Assembly: GCA_937996825.1 (NCBI GenBank)
Contig: CALKUJ010000188.1
Coordinates: 1-8,160 of the forward strand
Source: an uncultured Polynucleobacter sp.
Lineage (GTDB): Bacteria > Pseudomonadota > Gammaproteobacteria > Burkholderiales > Burkholderiaceae
DNA: 8,160 nucleotides
Direction of reading: 5' to 3'
The notes beneath the pieces were generated by a model. That model saw only the letters and a list, made by a program, of their open reading frames with translations. It was not told where the DNA came from and did no database searches. The translations under genes and the position numbers were made by a program. This document shows positions 1 to 6,258 of this stretch, one piece after another. The first letter of the stretch is position 1. Every line of letters starts with the position of its first letter.

Positions 1-1445
1 TGATGGGTTTGTTGGCTTTGCCATCTATGTTGAAGGCTGGTTATAGCGTCAAGCTCTCAGCTGGCGCGATCACAGCAGGCGGTTGCTTAGGTATTTTGAT
101 TCCGCCATCAGTCATGTTGATTGTGTATGGTGCCACTGCTGGTGTATCAGTTGTTAAGTTGTACGCCGGTGCTTTCTTCCCAGGCATCATGTTGGCAACT
201 TTGTACATCGGTTATGTGATCATCGTCGCTAAAATCAAGCCTGAGCTTGCTCCACCAATGGCTGACGTTGATCGCTTAGTTCCTTTAACGCCTCCATCAG
301 AAATTTTGGCTAAATACAGCCAGCGCGCCCTACCTGGATTGTTAGCAGTGATGAAGGGTCGTGCTGCCAGCAACATGAGCATGAAAGAGTTGTTCAAACA
401 ATTCATGATCATCATTGGCCCATTGGTCTTCTTTGCAGTTGTCATGACAGCCATGTATGGGGTTGCGACCAAACCTGTTGAAGTCTCTGTAATGACTGAG
501 ATGGTCAGTGATGGCGGCATGATGACATTGGAGTCTGCGGAAGACTCACCACAACCTCAAGCAGATGGCGTGGCTTTGCCTCCTGGTGCTGAGGAAGATG
601 CTAAAGAAGAGGGTAAACCTGCGGCTGCTAACATGGCTTCAACGGGTGTATCAGAGATTCCTACAGGTGATGGTGCTGCAGCAGAGCGCGCCCCTGTACC
701 TCTTTGGTACTGGATCACCCTTGGTATTGGTTTATTGATTGGTGCGATCTTCTACTACACCTTAACAGTCAAGCGCTTAGAGATTTTCAAAATGCTTTTG
801 GGCTCATTCTTCCCATTAGCAGCGTTGATCTTGGTGGTGCTGGGCGCGATTGTGTTTGGTTTGGCAACACCAACTGAAGCTGCTGCTTTAGGCTCTTTTG
901 GTGGCTTTGCATTGGCTTGGGCCTACAAGCAACTCAATATGGAAGTTGTTAAGGAATCTGTCTTCTTGACAGCCAAAACCAGTGCCATGGTCTGCTGGTT
1001 GTTCGTTGGTTCCTCTATCTTCTCAGCAGCGTTTGCTTTGCTGGGTGGTCAAGAATTGATCGAGAAGTGGGTGTTGGGTCTTGGTTTGAGCAAGATTGAG
1101 TTCTTGATTCTTTCTCAGGTCATCATCTTCTTATTGGGTTGGCCACTAGAGTGGACTGAGATCATTGTGATCTTTATGCCAATCTTTATTCCTCTATTGG
1201 TTCACTTCCAAGTAGATCCATTGTTCTTTGGTTTGTTGGTGGCATTGAACCTTCAGACAGCCTTCTTGTCACCACCTGTGGCGATGGCAGCCTTCTATCT
1301 GAAGGGTGTTGCCCCACCGCATGTGACCCTCAACCAAATCTTCGCAGGTATGATGCCGTTCATGGCGATCCAAGTTCTTGCATTGATCTTGTTGTACATG
1401 TTCCCAGCGATTGGTATGTGGTTGCCAAGCGTGCTTTACAGCTAA
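1..1445 (+). CDS. dctM: TRAP transporter large permease (DctM family), 5' truncated, with an internal insertion
   Basis: This is the main membrane subunit of a tripartite ATP-independent periplasmic transporter, which imports organic acids or similar solutes with Na+ or H+, using a periplasmic binding protein and a small membrane subunit. Neither partner is in the window; they probably lie upstream. The reading frame is open from the window edge. The ATG at position 3 is internal, because family members begin well over 100 residues earlier. Visible landmarks, numbered from that ATG, are the GILIPPSVMLIVYG motif (30-43) and the ATPTEAAALG motif (288-297). The hydrophobic C-terminal half contains LNLQTAFLSPPVAMA (415-429). 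Residues about 85-262 are unusual: where the family normally has a short loop, there are two extra hydrophobic segments (about 133-152 and 234-253). They are joined by an acidic, Ala/Pro-rich linker of about 80 residues. Family assignment is firm; the substrate is unknown. Confidence 0.93.
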   Translation, partial: MGLLALPSMLKAGYSVKLSAGAITAGGCLGILIPPSVMLIVYGATAGVSVVKLYAGAFFPGIMLATLYIGYVIIVAKIKPELAPPMADVDRLVPLTPPSEILAKYSQRALPGLLAVMKGRAASNMSMKELFKQFMIIIGPLVFFAVVMTAMYGVATKPVEVSVMTEMVSDGGMMTLESAEDSPQPQADGVALPPGAEEDAKEEGKPAAANMASTGVSEIPTGDGAAAERAPVPLWYWITLGIGLLIGAIFYYTLTVKRLEIFKMLLGSFFPLAALILVVLGAIVFGLATPTEAAALGSFGGFALAWAYKQLNMEVVKESVFLTAKTSAMVCWLFVGSSIFSAAFALLGGQELIEKWVLGLGLSKIEFLILSQVIIFLLGWPLEWTEIIVIFMPIFIPLLVHFQVDPLFFGLLVALNLQTAFLSPPVAMAAFYLKGVAPPHVTLNQIFAGMMPFMAIQVLALILLYMFPAIGMWLPSVLYS

Positions 1446-1463
1446 AAAGCTGGATACCCGGTT

Positions 1464-1495
1464 AACAAACCCCGCTTTTTGCGGGGTTTGTTTTT
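1464..1495 (+). terminator. Rho-independent terminator of the TRAP permease operon
   Basis: A perfect 10-base-pair stem, CAAACCCCGC (1466-1475) with GCGGGGTTTG (1481-1490), encloses a five-T loop and is followed directly by a run of five T. It starts about 20 bases after the permease stop codon. Flanking A and T bases can extend the stem by two pairs. This is a textbook intrinsic terminator and implies that the tRNA gene downstream has its own promoter. Confidence 0.93.
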
Positions 1496-1609
1496 AATGT
1501 ATGTAAAATACCGACTTCATTAAAAGATAATGAAGCAAAAGTATTTAATCAGAAGCATCCAGTTGTCGATTGAATCAACTGTTAACTTCAGATGAAACGC
1601 AGTAAGTTT

Positions 1610-1697
1610 GCCCGAGTGACGAAATAGGTAGACGTAAGGGATTTAAAATCCCTCGGCTTAAACAGCCGTGCCGGTTCGATTCCGGCCTCGGGCACCA
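1610..1697 (+). tRNA. tRNA-Leu (anticodon UAA), CCA encoded
   Basis: All arms of a type II tRNA can be drawn. The acceptor stem GCCCGAG (1610-1616) pairs perfectly with CTCGGGC (1687-1693). The D-arm region contains GGTAGACG. The anticodon stem AGGGA/TCCCT (1637-1641 and 1649-1653) frames a seven-base loop with TAA at 1644-1646. The long variable arm has CGGCT pairing with AGCCG (1654-1658 and 1664-1668). The T arm GCCGG-TTCGATT-CCGGC spans 1670-1686. The discriminator A (1694) and encoded CCA (1695-1697) follow. The long variable arm and UAA anticodon give leucine, reading UUA and by wobble UUG. It lies between two terminators and so appears to be a single-gene unit; no convincing promoter was picked out upstream. 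Confidence 0.97.
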
Positions 1698-1735
1698 CTC
1701 ATTGAATCACGATTCAAGTGACTCAAGAAAAACAA

Positions 1736-1768
1736 AAAGCCCCTGATAGATGAACTATCAGGGGCTTT
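1736..1768. terminator. Bidirectional terminator between tRNA-Leu and the minus-strand membrane operon
   Basis: A perfect 14-base-pair inverted repeat (1736-1749 with 1755-1768; core GCCCCTGATAG / CTATCAGGGGC) encloses a five-base loop. Read on the minus strand, it ends in a T-rich tail (CTTTTTGTTTTTC), a good intrinsic terminator for the operon whose last gene ends at 1824. Read on the plus strand, the tail is weaker (TTTGTCTTTGTT), but it could still end the tRNA transcript. Confidence 0.88.
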
Positions 1769-1823
1769 GTCTTTGTTGCAGCTAGCAGTTAAAGCGAATT
1801 CTTTATGCTGCTAATTTGAATCA

Positions 1824-2027
1824 TTACTTCTTTGCTGGTTCAGTTGCTGGTGCTGCAGGAGCTGCTGGTGCGCCTGGAGCGGCTGCTGGCTTTTTATCTT
1901 CAACGTGAACTGCCTCAGCACCATGCTTTTCGCCACCCATATCGATGTCGCCATCACCAGTTACCAGCAAATAACCTGTAGCGGCTACCAAAACTAAAAC
2001 CATGATTGCGATTGCGCGATTACTCAT
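1824..2027 (-). CDS. Small single-pass membrane protein with an Ala/Pro-rich tail, unknown function
   Basis: This gene encodes 67 residues and is not recognised as a named family. Residues 5-22 (AIAIMVLVLVAATGYLLV) form one hydrophobic segment after a short positive N-terminus (SNR). The likely topology is an inner-membrane anchor with the tail in the periplasm; an uncleaved signal peptide is equally possible. The tail is acidic around 25-45, with two histidines (35, 41). It then becomes a low-complexity stretch rich in Ala and Pro (48-62), ending in PAKK. The start is well supported by an AGGGAG ribosome-binding site about nine bases upstream. It is the last of three minus-strand membrane genes, 39 bases after the previous stop, and a strong hairpin follows it. 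The dedicated ribosome-binding site and operon position argue that it is a real gene despite its low complexity. Confidence 0.72.
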   Translation of the reverse strand: MSNRAIAIMVLVLVAATGYLLVTGDGDIDMGGEKHGAEAVHVEDKKPAAAPGAPAAPAAPATEPAKK

Positions 2028-2066
2028 CTTCTTACTCCCTTATTGAACATTCATTATTAATAAAAA

Positions 2067-2420
2067 TTATTCGATGCCTCTGTAGTTGGCATAAATATTT
2101 GAAATAGCAGAAAAGCCTAAGCAAACTAATCCACAAGCTAAAACATATTCGACGCTTAAATTGAGTGCGCTATTCAGTGCTGGCACCATGACTACTAAAG
2201 CCATTGCTCCAACAAGGCCTACAAGAACGTAGAGGTATTGCGTGACAAAAAGTCCTAAGGTAATGGCCACAATCACCAGGATTAAGTTTGTTGCTAAATC
2301 GTCAATCAAGCGAAATACATCTTGTAGTTCTTGATTGTCACCGGCTCGGGCAACGATGAACATCATCACGATGCTTGATAAAACAAGCAGGTTAGGAAGA
2401 ATCTTTTTAATTAAAGTCAT
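2067..2420 (-). CDS. Small multi-pass membrane protein, unknown function
   Basis: This gene encodes 117 residues with no recognised family. Hydrophobic segments lie at about 5-24, 45-61, 63-82 and 91-109, suggesting up to four membrane passes. A charged stretch at 26-43 (RAGDNQELQDVFRLIDD) sits between the first two. The start at 2420 is preferred over an ATG 36 bases further upstream for two reasons. It has a strong GGGGAAG ribosome-binding site close by, and its ATG overlaps the stop codon of the preceding gene as ATGA, a usual sign of translational coupling. It is the middle gene of the three-gene minus-strand operon. Coupling to the 72-residue membrane protein suggests that the two act together, possibly as one membrane complex. 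That is inference from gene arrangement only. Confidence 0.75.
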   Translation of the reverse strand: MTLIKKILPNLLVLSSIVMMFIVARAGDNQELQDVFRLIDDLATNLILVIVAITLGLFVTQYLYVLVGLVGAMALVVMVPALNSALNLSVEYVLACGLVCLGFSAISNIYANYRGIE

Positions 2421-2635
2421 GCTTCCCCACCGAATAAAAAAAGTAATTGGAAACAAACAAACAGCAAAAATCCTGTTGTTAAAGAAACCGCTGCTAATTT
2501 TTTTAAATAAGTCGGAAGGTTGTCATTGCTATCGACTTGGGCTGTTTTAAGAAAAATCTGATCAAAGCGTTTCCATACGATTACTCCAGCCGCGACAGGA
2601 AGAAGTATTGCAAAAATTCCAAAGAGAATAATCAT
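2417..2635 (-). CDS. Small membrane protein with two predicted transmembrane segments, unknown function
   Basis: This gene encodes 72 residues and is not recognised. It has a hydrophobic N-terminal segment (about 1-20), then a short charged, polar middle (WKRFDQIFLK and VDSNDN, 21-45). A second hydrophobic segment (about 47-68) ends in GGEA. This gives a two-pass hairpin with a soluble loop of about 25 residues. It is the first gene of the minus-strand operon and shares a four-base ATGA overlap with the next gene. The start ATG has only a weak upstream purine stretch (GCGGA), so initiation there is less certain than for the two downstream genes. No other ATG exists in the frame, and any later start would remove the first membrane segment. 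Confidence 0.7.
   Translation of the reverse strand: MIILFGIFAILLPVAAGVIVWKRFDQIFLKTAQVDSNDNLPTYLKKLAAVSLTTGFLLFVCFQLLFLFGGEA
2422..2428 (-). promoter_or_regulatory. Ribosome-binding site that sets the start of the 117-residue membrane protein
   Basis: On the minus strand GGGGAAG ends one base before the ATG at 2420, with its purine core about five to seven bases from the start. It lies inside the end of the upstream coding region. It supports the start that overlaps the upstream stop over the earlier in-frame ATG at 2456, which has no comparable site. Confidence 0.6.
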
Positions 2636-2898
2636 GATCCGCGCTTTATGTGTTTGATTAGCGTTGGATTTTACCCTGAAGCGCTTACGCCAAAATTATT
2701 GTTTTTTACATTACAGGACGCTTACAACACTTTGGCTAAATTTGCTTGAATCATTATTTCCGAGAAGAAAAAATGGTTATTTTGTAAGTGTTTTCCCTGA
2801 TTAATTCAATTTTGTAAGAAAAGTCCATGTATTGGAAAAACATAATCGCGCCTGCAGTTGTAATTTAATAACTTTAATTATCTTATAAGGGAATCATC
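2636..2898. promoter_or_regulatory. Divergent intergenic region between the membrane operon and the MFS symporter gene
   Basis: This AT-rich spacer holds no convincing gene and must contain promoters for both directions. On the plus strand, TTGTAA (2782-2787) is followed after 17 bases by TTCAAT (2805-2810), a weak promoter-like pair. An AAGGGA ribosome-binding site (2887-2892) precedes the symporter start by six bases. A 10-base sequence is repeated exactly within the spacer and is listed separately. On the minus strand several -10-like sequences occur, but none with a convincing -35 partner, so no minus-strand promoter is assigned. The promoter assignment is tentative. Confidence 0.4.
2779..2818 (+). 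repeat. Direct repeat upstream of the MFS symporter gene, possible operator
   Basis: The sequence ATTTTGTAAG occurs exactly at 2779-2788 and again at 2809-2818, 30 bases apart start to start, close to three turns of the DNA helix. Such spacing would place two protein-binding sites on the same face. It lies 80-120 bases upstream of the symporter start. The region is AT-rich, so coincidence cannot be excluded. Confidence 0.3.
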
Positions 2899-4566
2899 AT
2901 GGCACAAACTAAAGCCGCACCGATGACGGCTGAAGAGCGCAAGGTTATCTTTGCATCTTCACTCGGCACGGTATTCGAATGGTATGACTTTTATCTTTAT
3001 GGCTCATTAGCGGCCATTATTGCTAAGCAGTTCTTCTCTGGTCTAGATGCCGGTTCTGCTTTCATTTTCGCTTTATTAGCGTTCGCAGCTGGTTTCATCG
3101 TGCGTCCATTCGGCGCTTTGGTGTTTGGTCGTTTAGGCGACTTGATTGGTCGTAAGTACACATTCCTAGTAACAATCTTGTTAATGGGTGGTGCAACTTT
3201 CATCGTAGGTATTTTGCCTACTTATGAAACTATCGGCGTTGCTGCTCCAGTGATCCTAATTATCTTGCGTATGTTGCAAGGTTTGGCACTTGGTGGTGAG
3301 TACGGTGGTGCTGCAACTTACGTTGCTGAGCACGCTCCTAACGGTCGCCGTGGTGCTTACACAGCATGGATTCAGACAACAGCTACTTTAGGTCTATTCC
3401 TATCATTGCTAGTGATTTTGTTCACACGTGAATTCACAGGTCCAAACTTTGAAGTTTGGGGCTGGCGTATTCCGTTCCTTCTATCAATCTTGTTGTTGGC
3501 TGTTTCTGTTTACATTCGTTTGTCTATGAACGAATCTCCAGCTTTCAAGAAGATGAAAGAAGAGAACAAGCTTTCTAAAGCACCTTTGAAAGAGTCATTT
3601 GGTGAGTGGAAAAACTTAAAGATCGTTATCTTGGCTCTATTTGGTCTAGTAGCTGGTCAAGCGGTTGTTTGGTACACAGGTCAGTTCTACGCTTTGTTCT
3701 ATTTGACACAAGTGTTGAAAGTAGATCCTAAGACAGCTAACTTGATGATTGCTGCATCATTGGTGATCGGTACACCATTCTTCATCGTTTTTGGCGCACT
3801 ATCAGACAAAATCGGTAGAAAGATGATCATCATGGCTGGTTTGTTATTGGCCATCATCACTTACATTCCAAATACACCAGTGTCAATCTTCAATGCAATG
3901 ACACACTTTGCTAACCCAGCTTTGGAAAAGGCAATGAAAAACGCTCCAGCAACTATCACAGTTGATGAATCAGAGTGTTCTTTCCAGTTCAATCCAACAG
4001 GTACAGCTAAGTTCACAAGCTCATGCGATATCGCTAAGCAAGTGATGGCTTCTAACTCAGCCAGCTATTCAACAATTCCTGGTCCAGCAGGTACTGTGGC
4101 AACTGTGAAAATCGGTGAAACAGTGATTGAAGGTTACTCATCAAAAGGTCTTCCAGCTGACGAAGCTAAAGCCAAAGATGCAGCCTTTAAGAAAGCTGTT
4201 CGTGATGCTTTGAATGCAGCCGGTTATCCAGCTAAAGCAAATCCTGCAGAAGTTAATATTCCTGCAGTTCTAGCATTGTTGGTTGTGTTGGTGATTTATG
4301 TAACGATGGTTTACGGTCCTATCGCAGCGATGCTCGTTGAGATGTTCCCAACACGTATTCGTTACACATCAATGTCATTGCCATACCATATCGGTAACGG
4401 TTGGTTCGGTGGCTTGATGCCAACAATCGCGTTCGCCTTGGTTGCTCAAAACGGTAATATTTATTACGGTTTGTGGTACCCAATCGCGATTGCAGCAATG
4501 ACTTTTGTGATCGGTATGTTGTTTGTCCGTGAAACAAAAGACGTTGATATCTACGCGAACGACTAA
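2899..4566 (+). CDS. MFS transporter, metabolite:H+ symporter (MHS) family, with a large periplasmic insertion
   Basis: This is an inner-membrane proton-coupled symporter of the group that includes ProP, KgtP and ShiA, importing small organic solutes; the substrate cannot be told. Family marks are FEWYDFYLYG (26-35), RPFGALVFGRLGDLIGRK (69-86, MFS motif A) and LQGLALGGEYGGAATYVAEH (126-145). Others are NESPAF (211-216) and the second loop motif GALSDKIGRK (299-308). The protein has 555 residues where relatives usually have about 430-450. The excess is at about 325-450, between predicted helices 9 and 10, a loop expected to be periplasmic. This insert is polar, ends in an Ala/Lys-rich stretch and holds two cysteines (360 and 376). 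An AAGGGA ribosome-binding site precedes the ATG by six bases. Codon use is strongly biased (many CGT and GGT), which suggests high expression. A terminator follows directly, so it is transcribed alone. Confidence 0.93.
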   Translation: MAQTKAAPMTAEERKVIFASSLGTVFEWYDFYLYGSLAAIIAKQFFSGLDAGSAFIFALLAFAAGFIVRPFGALVFGRLGDLIGRKYTFLVTILLMGGATFIVGILPTYETIGVAAPVILIILRMLQGLALGGEYGGAATYVAEHAPNGRRGAYTAWIQTTATLGLFLSLLVILFTREFTGPNFEVWGWRIPFLLSILLLAVSVYIRLSMNESPAFKKMKEENKLSKAPLKESFGEWKNLKIVILALFGLVAGQAVVWYTGQFYALFYLTQVLKVDPKTANLMIAASLVIGTPFFIVFGALSDKIGRKMIIMAGLLLAIITYIPNTPVSIFNAMTHFANPALEKAMKNAPATITVDESECSFQFNPTGTAKFTSSCDIAKQVMASNSASYSTIPGPAGTVATVKIGETVIEGYSSKGLPADEAKAKDAAFKKAVRDALNAAGYPAKANPAEVNIPAVLALLVVLVIYVTMVYGPIAAMLVEMFPTRIRYTSMSLPYHIGNGWFGGLMPTIAFALVAQNGNIYYGLWYPIAIAAMTFVIGMLFVRETKDVDIYAND

Positions 4567-4586
4567 TCAAACATTAGTTATTCATT

Positions 4587-4617
4587 AAAAACCCAGCTCC
4601 TAGAGCTGGGTTTTTTT
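4587..4617 (+). terminator. Rho-independent terminator after the MFS symporter gene
   Basis: The stem ACCCAGCTC (4591-4599) pairs with GAGCTGGGT (4603-4611) around a three-base loop. It is preceded by four A and continues into a run of seven T (4611-4617). It begins about 20 bases past the stop codon. Confidence 0.93.
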
Positions 4618-4760
4618 ATGGCTATTTGATTCTGATGAATTCAAGGCTGTGCACTCAGAAAGCTTTCCTTCTAAAATCTTAATTACTGCAAATTGAGCGT
4701 TTTTTCTTTTGAGACCTGAATTTGTAAATTTTGATTTTTCCTTCATTTCTGGTGCTTCTG

Positions 4761-5369
4761 ATGACAACTGATAAAAAGAGCTGGGCTTCTCGAGGAATTG
4801 GCAGTAAAGCAAAACAAAGATTGGCTATTTTTGCTTGCTTGAGCCTTTTGGCCACTGTGTCATGGTGGCAAAGCGTTCAAGCGCAACCTCAGCCTGCTGA
4901 AATCCTGGCCATTTATTTCACGCCTCCTGCTGGAGGTGCCTCTGGATTGATCAAGCAAATCGACGGAGCTAAAAAATCAATCAAGGTGATGGCTTATGGC
5001 TTCACGGCCACCAACCTTGCAGAAGCGCTTGTGAGGGCGAAACGCAGAGGCATTGATGTTGGACTCATCCAAGATGAAAAAAGCGCTCAAAACAACCGTG
5101 AGATCCTACCGATTCTATTGGCAGCTGGTATTGAGGTGCGCAGTGATGGCAAACATGCCATACAACACAATAAAGTGATGTTGATTGACGATGACATCGT
5201 GATCACCGGCAGTTATAACTTCACCAATTCAGCTGAAAAGCGCAATGCTGAGAACATCATGATTGTGCGTTCGGCTTATGCTGCCAAAAGATATGCAGAT
5301 AACTGGAAGACGCATTGGGATCATTCAGAAAAAGTCAGCGATCTACCATCAGCCAAAGAAAAACGTTAA
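4761..5369 (+). CDS. Exported phospholipase D-like protein with a single HKD motif (Nuc-type nuclease)
   Basis: This gene encodes 202 residues, about the size of the Nuc family of small periplasmic endonucleases. In that family two chains each give one HKD motif to a shared active site that cleaves phosphodiester bonds. Visible are a signal peptide (basic residues to 20, hydrophobic 21-36, likely cleavage after the VQA at 39-41) and the segment KSIKVMAYGFT (72-82). The catalytic motif has H136, K138 and D143 (HNKVMLID), followed by GSYNFTNSAEKRNAEN (150-165). Export to the periplasm is therefore expected. The start is uncertain. An in-frame TTG lies 30 bases upstream, but the ATG at 4761 gives a better signal peptide and has a weak GGTG upstream. 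The stop is 12 bases before the DUF2256 gene, so cotranscription is likely. The natural substrate, DNA or lipid, is not shown by the sequence. Confidence 0.88.
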   Translation: MTTDKKSWASRGIGSKAKQRLAIFACLSLLATVSWWQSVQAQPQPAEILAIYFTPPAGGASGLIKQIDGAKKSIKVMAYGFTATNLAEALVRAKRRGIDVGLIQDEKSAQNNREILPILLAAGIEVRSDGKHAIQHNKVMLIDDDIVITGSYNFTNSAEKRNAENIMIVRSAYAAKRYADNWKTHWDHSEKVSDLPSAKEKR

Positions 5370-5381
5370 GTTGACTTGATC

Positions 5382-5519
5382 ATGAAGATGCGTAAAAAAT
5401 CAGATTTACCCACCAAGATTTGTTTAACTTGTGGCTTTCCGTTTACGTGGCGCAAAAAGTGGGAAAAGGTTTGGGAAGAAGTGAAGTATTGCTCAGATCG
5501 CTGTCGAGCAAAGAAGTGA
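5382..5519 (+). CDS. DUF2256 family small zinc-ribbon-like protein
   Basis: This gene encodes only 45 residues but matches DUF2256 closely. A basic N-terminus is followed by CLTCGFPFTWRKKW (14-27), then WEEVKYCSDRCR (31-42). The four cysteines (14, 17, 37, 41; CX2C and CX3C) look like a zinc-binding set around the family's typical FTWRKKW core. Function is unknown; family members are often found near cryptochrome/photolyase genes and near DUF2805 proteins. The second of those neighbours is present here, 22 bases downstream. The start at 5382 is the first ATG after the nuclease stop; a second in-frame ATG two codons later is an alternative. The ribosome-binding site is weak, so translation may depend on the upstream gene. 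Family assignment is from the visible motif, not a search. Confidence 0.88.
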   Translation: MKMRKKSDLPTKICLTCGFPFTWRKKWEKVWEEVKYCSDRCRAKK

Positions 5520-5541
5520 TTCTATTAATACAATCATCGTC

Positions 5542-5802
5542 ATGAAGAAGCTCACCATAGACCCGGCAGATGTATCACGCATCATTGAGATGGCCTGGGA
5601 AGACCGCACGCCATTTGATGCCATCATGCAAAGCTATGGTTTGAATGAGTCTCGCGTGATCGATTTGATGCGTCAAGAGATGAAGCCCAGTTCATTTAGG
5701 ATGTGGCGCAAACGTGTGACCGGACGCGGTACCAAGCATGCGGCTTTGCGAAGTGGGGAAGTCAAGCGCGCTTATTGCCCAACGCAATACAAACCTAAAT
5801 AA
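5542..5802 (+). CDS. DUF2805 / TIGR03643 family protein
   Basis: This gene encodes 86 residues. Family features are DVSRIIEMAWEDRTPFDAI (10-28), the helix-turn-helix-like stretch YGLNESRVIDLMRQEMKPSS (31-50), and FRMWRKRVTGRGTKHAALR (51-69). The C-terminus is basic. The helical layout and basic tail suggest nucleic-acid binding, but no function is established. It follows the DUF2256 gene by 22 bases with no obvious ribosome-binding site, consistent with one transcript and perhaps translational coupling. The two families are commonly seen as neighbours, often with a cryptochrome/photolyase gene, which is not in this window. The gene ends 40 bases from the convergent end of exbD; only a weak hairpin without a T tract lies between. 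Confidence 0.88.
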   Translation: MKKLTIDPADVSRIIEMAWEDRTPFDAIMQSYGLNESRVIDLMRQEMKPSSFRMWRKRVTGRGTKHAALRSGEVKRAYCPTQYKPK

Positions 5803-5842
5803 AGATGCCAGCAAAGGCTGGAATCATCATTCAAGCCCAAAC

Positions 5843-6247
5843 TTAATTTGGCTCTGTCACAAAACCTATTTTTGTTAATCCTGAACGCTTGGCTGTCGAT
5901 AAAACCTGTGCCACTGATTCATAGCGAGCATTTTTATCAGCCTTAAGTTGAACTTCTGGTTGAGGTGACTTTTTCGCGGCTGTTTGAGCGTAAATCGATA
6001 GGGTATTTAAATCGATAGGAGAACTGTTCCAATACACTTGACCGTTGGCAGCAATGCTCAGATTGATGGATTCAGGTTTAACTTCATTGCGTTGACTGCT
6101 GGCTTGCGGCAAGTCTACTTTGACCGCATGCTGCATCACTGGAATGGTGATCATGAAAACAATCAGCAATACCAACATCACGTCCACCAAAGGTGTGACG
6201 TTGAGTTCTGCCATCAAGCCGTCATCTGATCCACTTTTTGTTTGCAT
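5843..6247 (-). CDS. exbD: Biopolymer transport protein ExbD
   Basis: This is a component of the inner-membrane ExbB-ExbD motor, which uses the proton gradient to drive TonB. The 134 residues have the family layout: a short cytoplasmic start, one transmembrane helix and a periplasmic domain. The motif ELNVTPLVDVMLVLLIVFMI (14-33) contains Asp22 in the membrane, the proton-responsive aspartate (Asp25 in E. coli ExbD). The remainder, from about 42, is the periplasmic domain. It is the last gene of the minus-strand cluster and starts 11 bases after the exbB stop, so the two are certainly cotranscribed. The ribosome-binding site is weak. TolR is a related alternative, but the tonB gene in the same cluster and the absence of tolA, tolB and pal favour ExbD. 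Confidence 0.92.
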   Translation of the reverse strand: MQTKSGSDDGLMAELNVTPLVDVMLVLLIVFMITIPVMQHAVKVDLPQASSQRNEVKPESINLSIAANGQVYWNSSPIDLNTLSIYAQTAAKKSPQPEVQLKADKNARYESVAQVLSTAKRSGLTKIGFVTEPN

Positions 6248-6258
6248 GGCGATTTCTT

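Noticed and set aside
212..520. Minus-strand reading frame of 102 codons inside the TRAP permease gene
   Set aside because: It is fully antisense to a clear family member and its product shows no recognisable pattern.
1702..1717. Inverted repeat TTGAATC-AC-GATTCAA just after the tRNA
   Set aside because: It is short, with a two-base loop and no T tract. The longer hairpin at 1736-1768 explains termination better, and no attachment-site duplication of the tRNA end was seen.
2335..2749. Two plus-strand reading frames over the start of the membrane operon
   Set aside because: They oppose the well-supported minus-strand genes with the ATGA overlap, and the products have no family character.
1816..2760. 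A 15-base sequence near 1816-1830 repeated with one mismatch at 2746-2760, flanking the membrane operon
   Set aside because: About one such near-match is expected by chance in a window of this size, and the first copy overlaps the end of a coding region.
4600..4812. Minus-strand reading frame of 70 codons in the gap after the symporter gene
   Set aside because: It overlaps the terminator and the nuclease start, has no good ribosome-binding site and no recognisable product. The gap more likely holds the nuclease promoter.
5808..5821. Small hairpin CCAGC-AAAG-GCTGG between the DUF2805 gene and exbD
   Set aside because: The stem is only five pairs and no T tract follows on either strand, so a terminator call is not supported.
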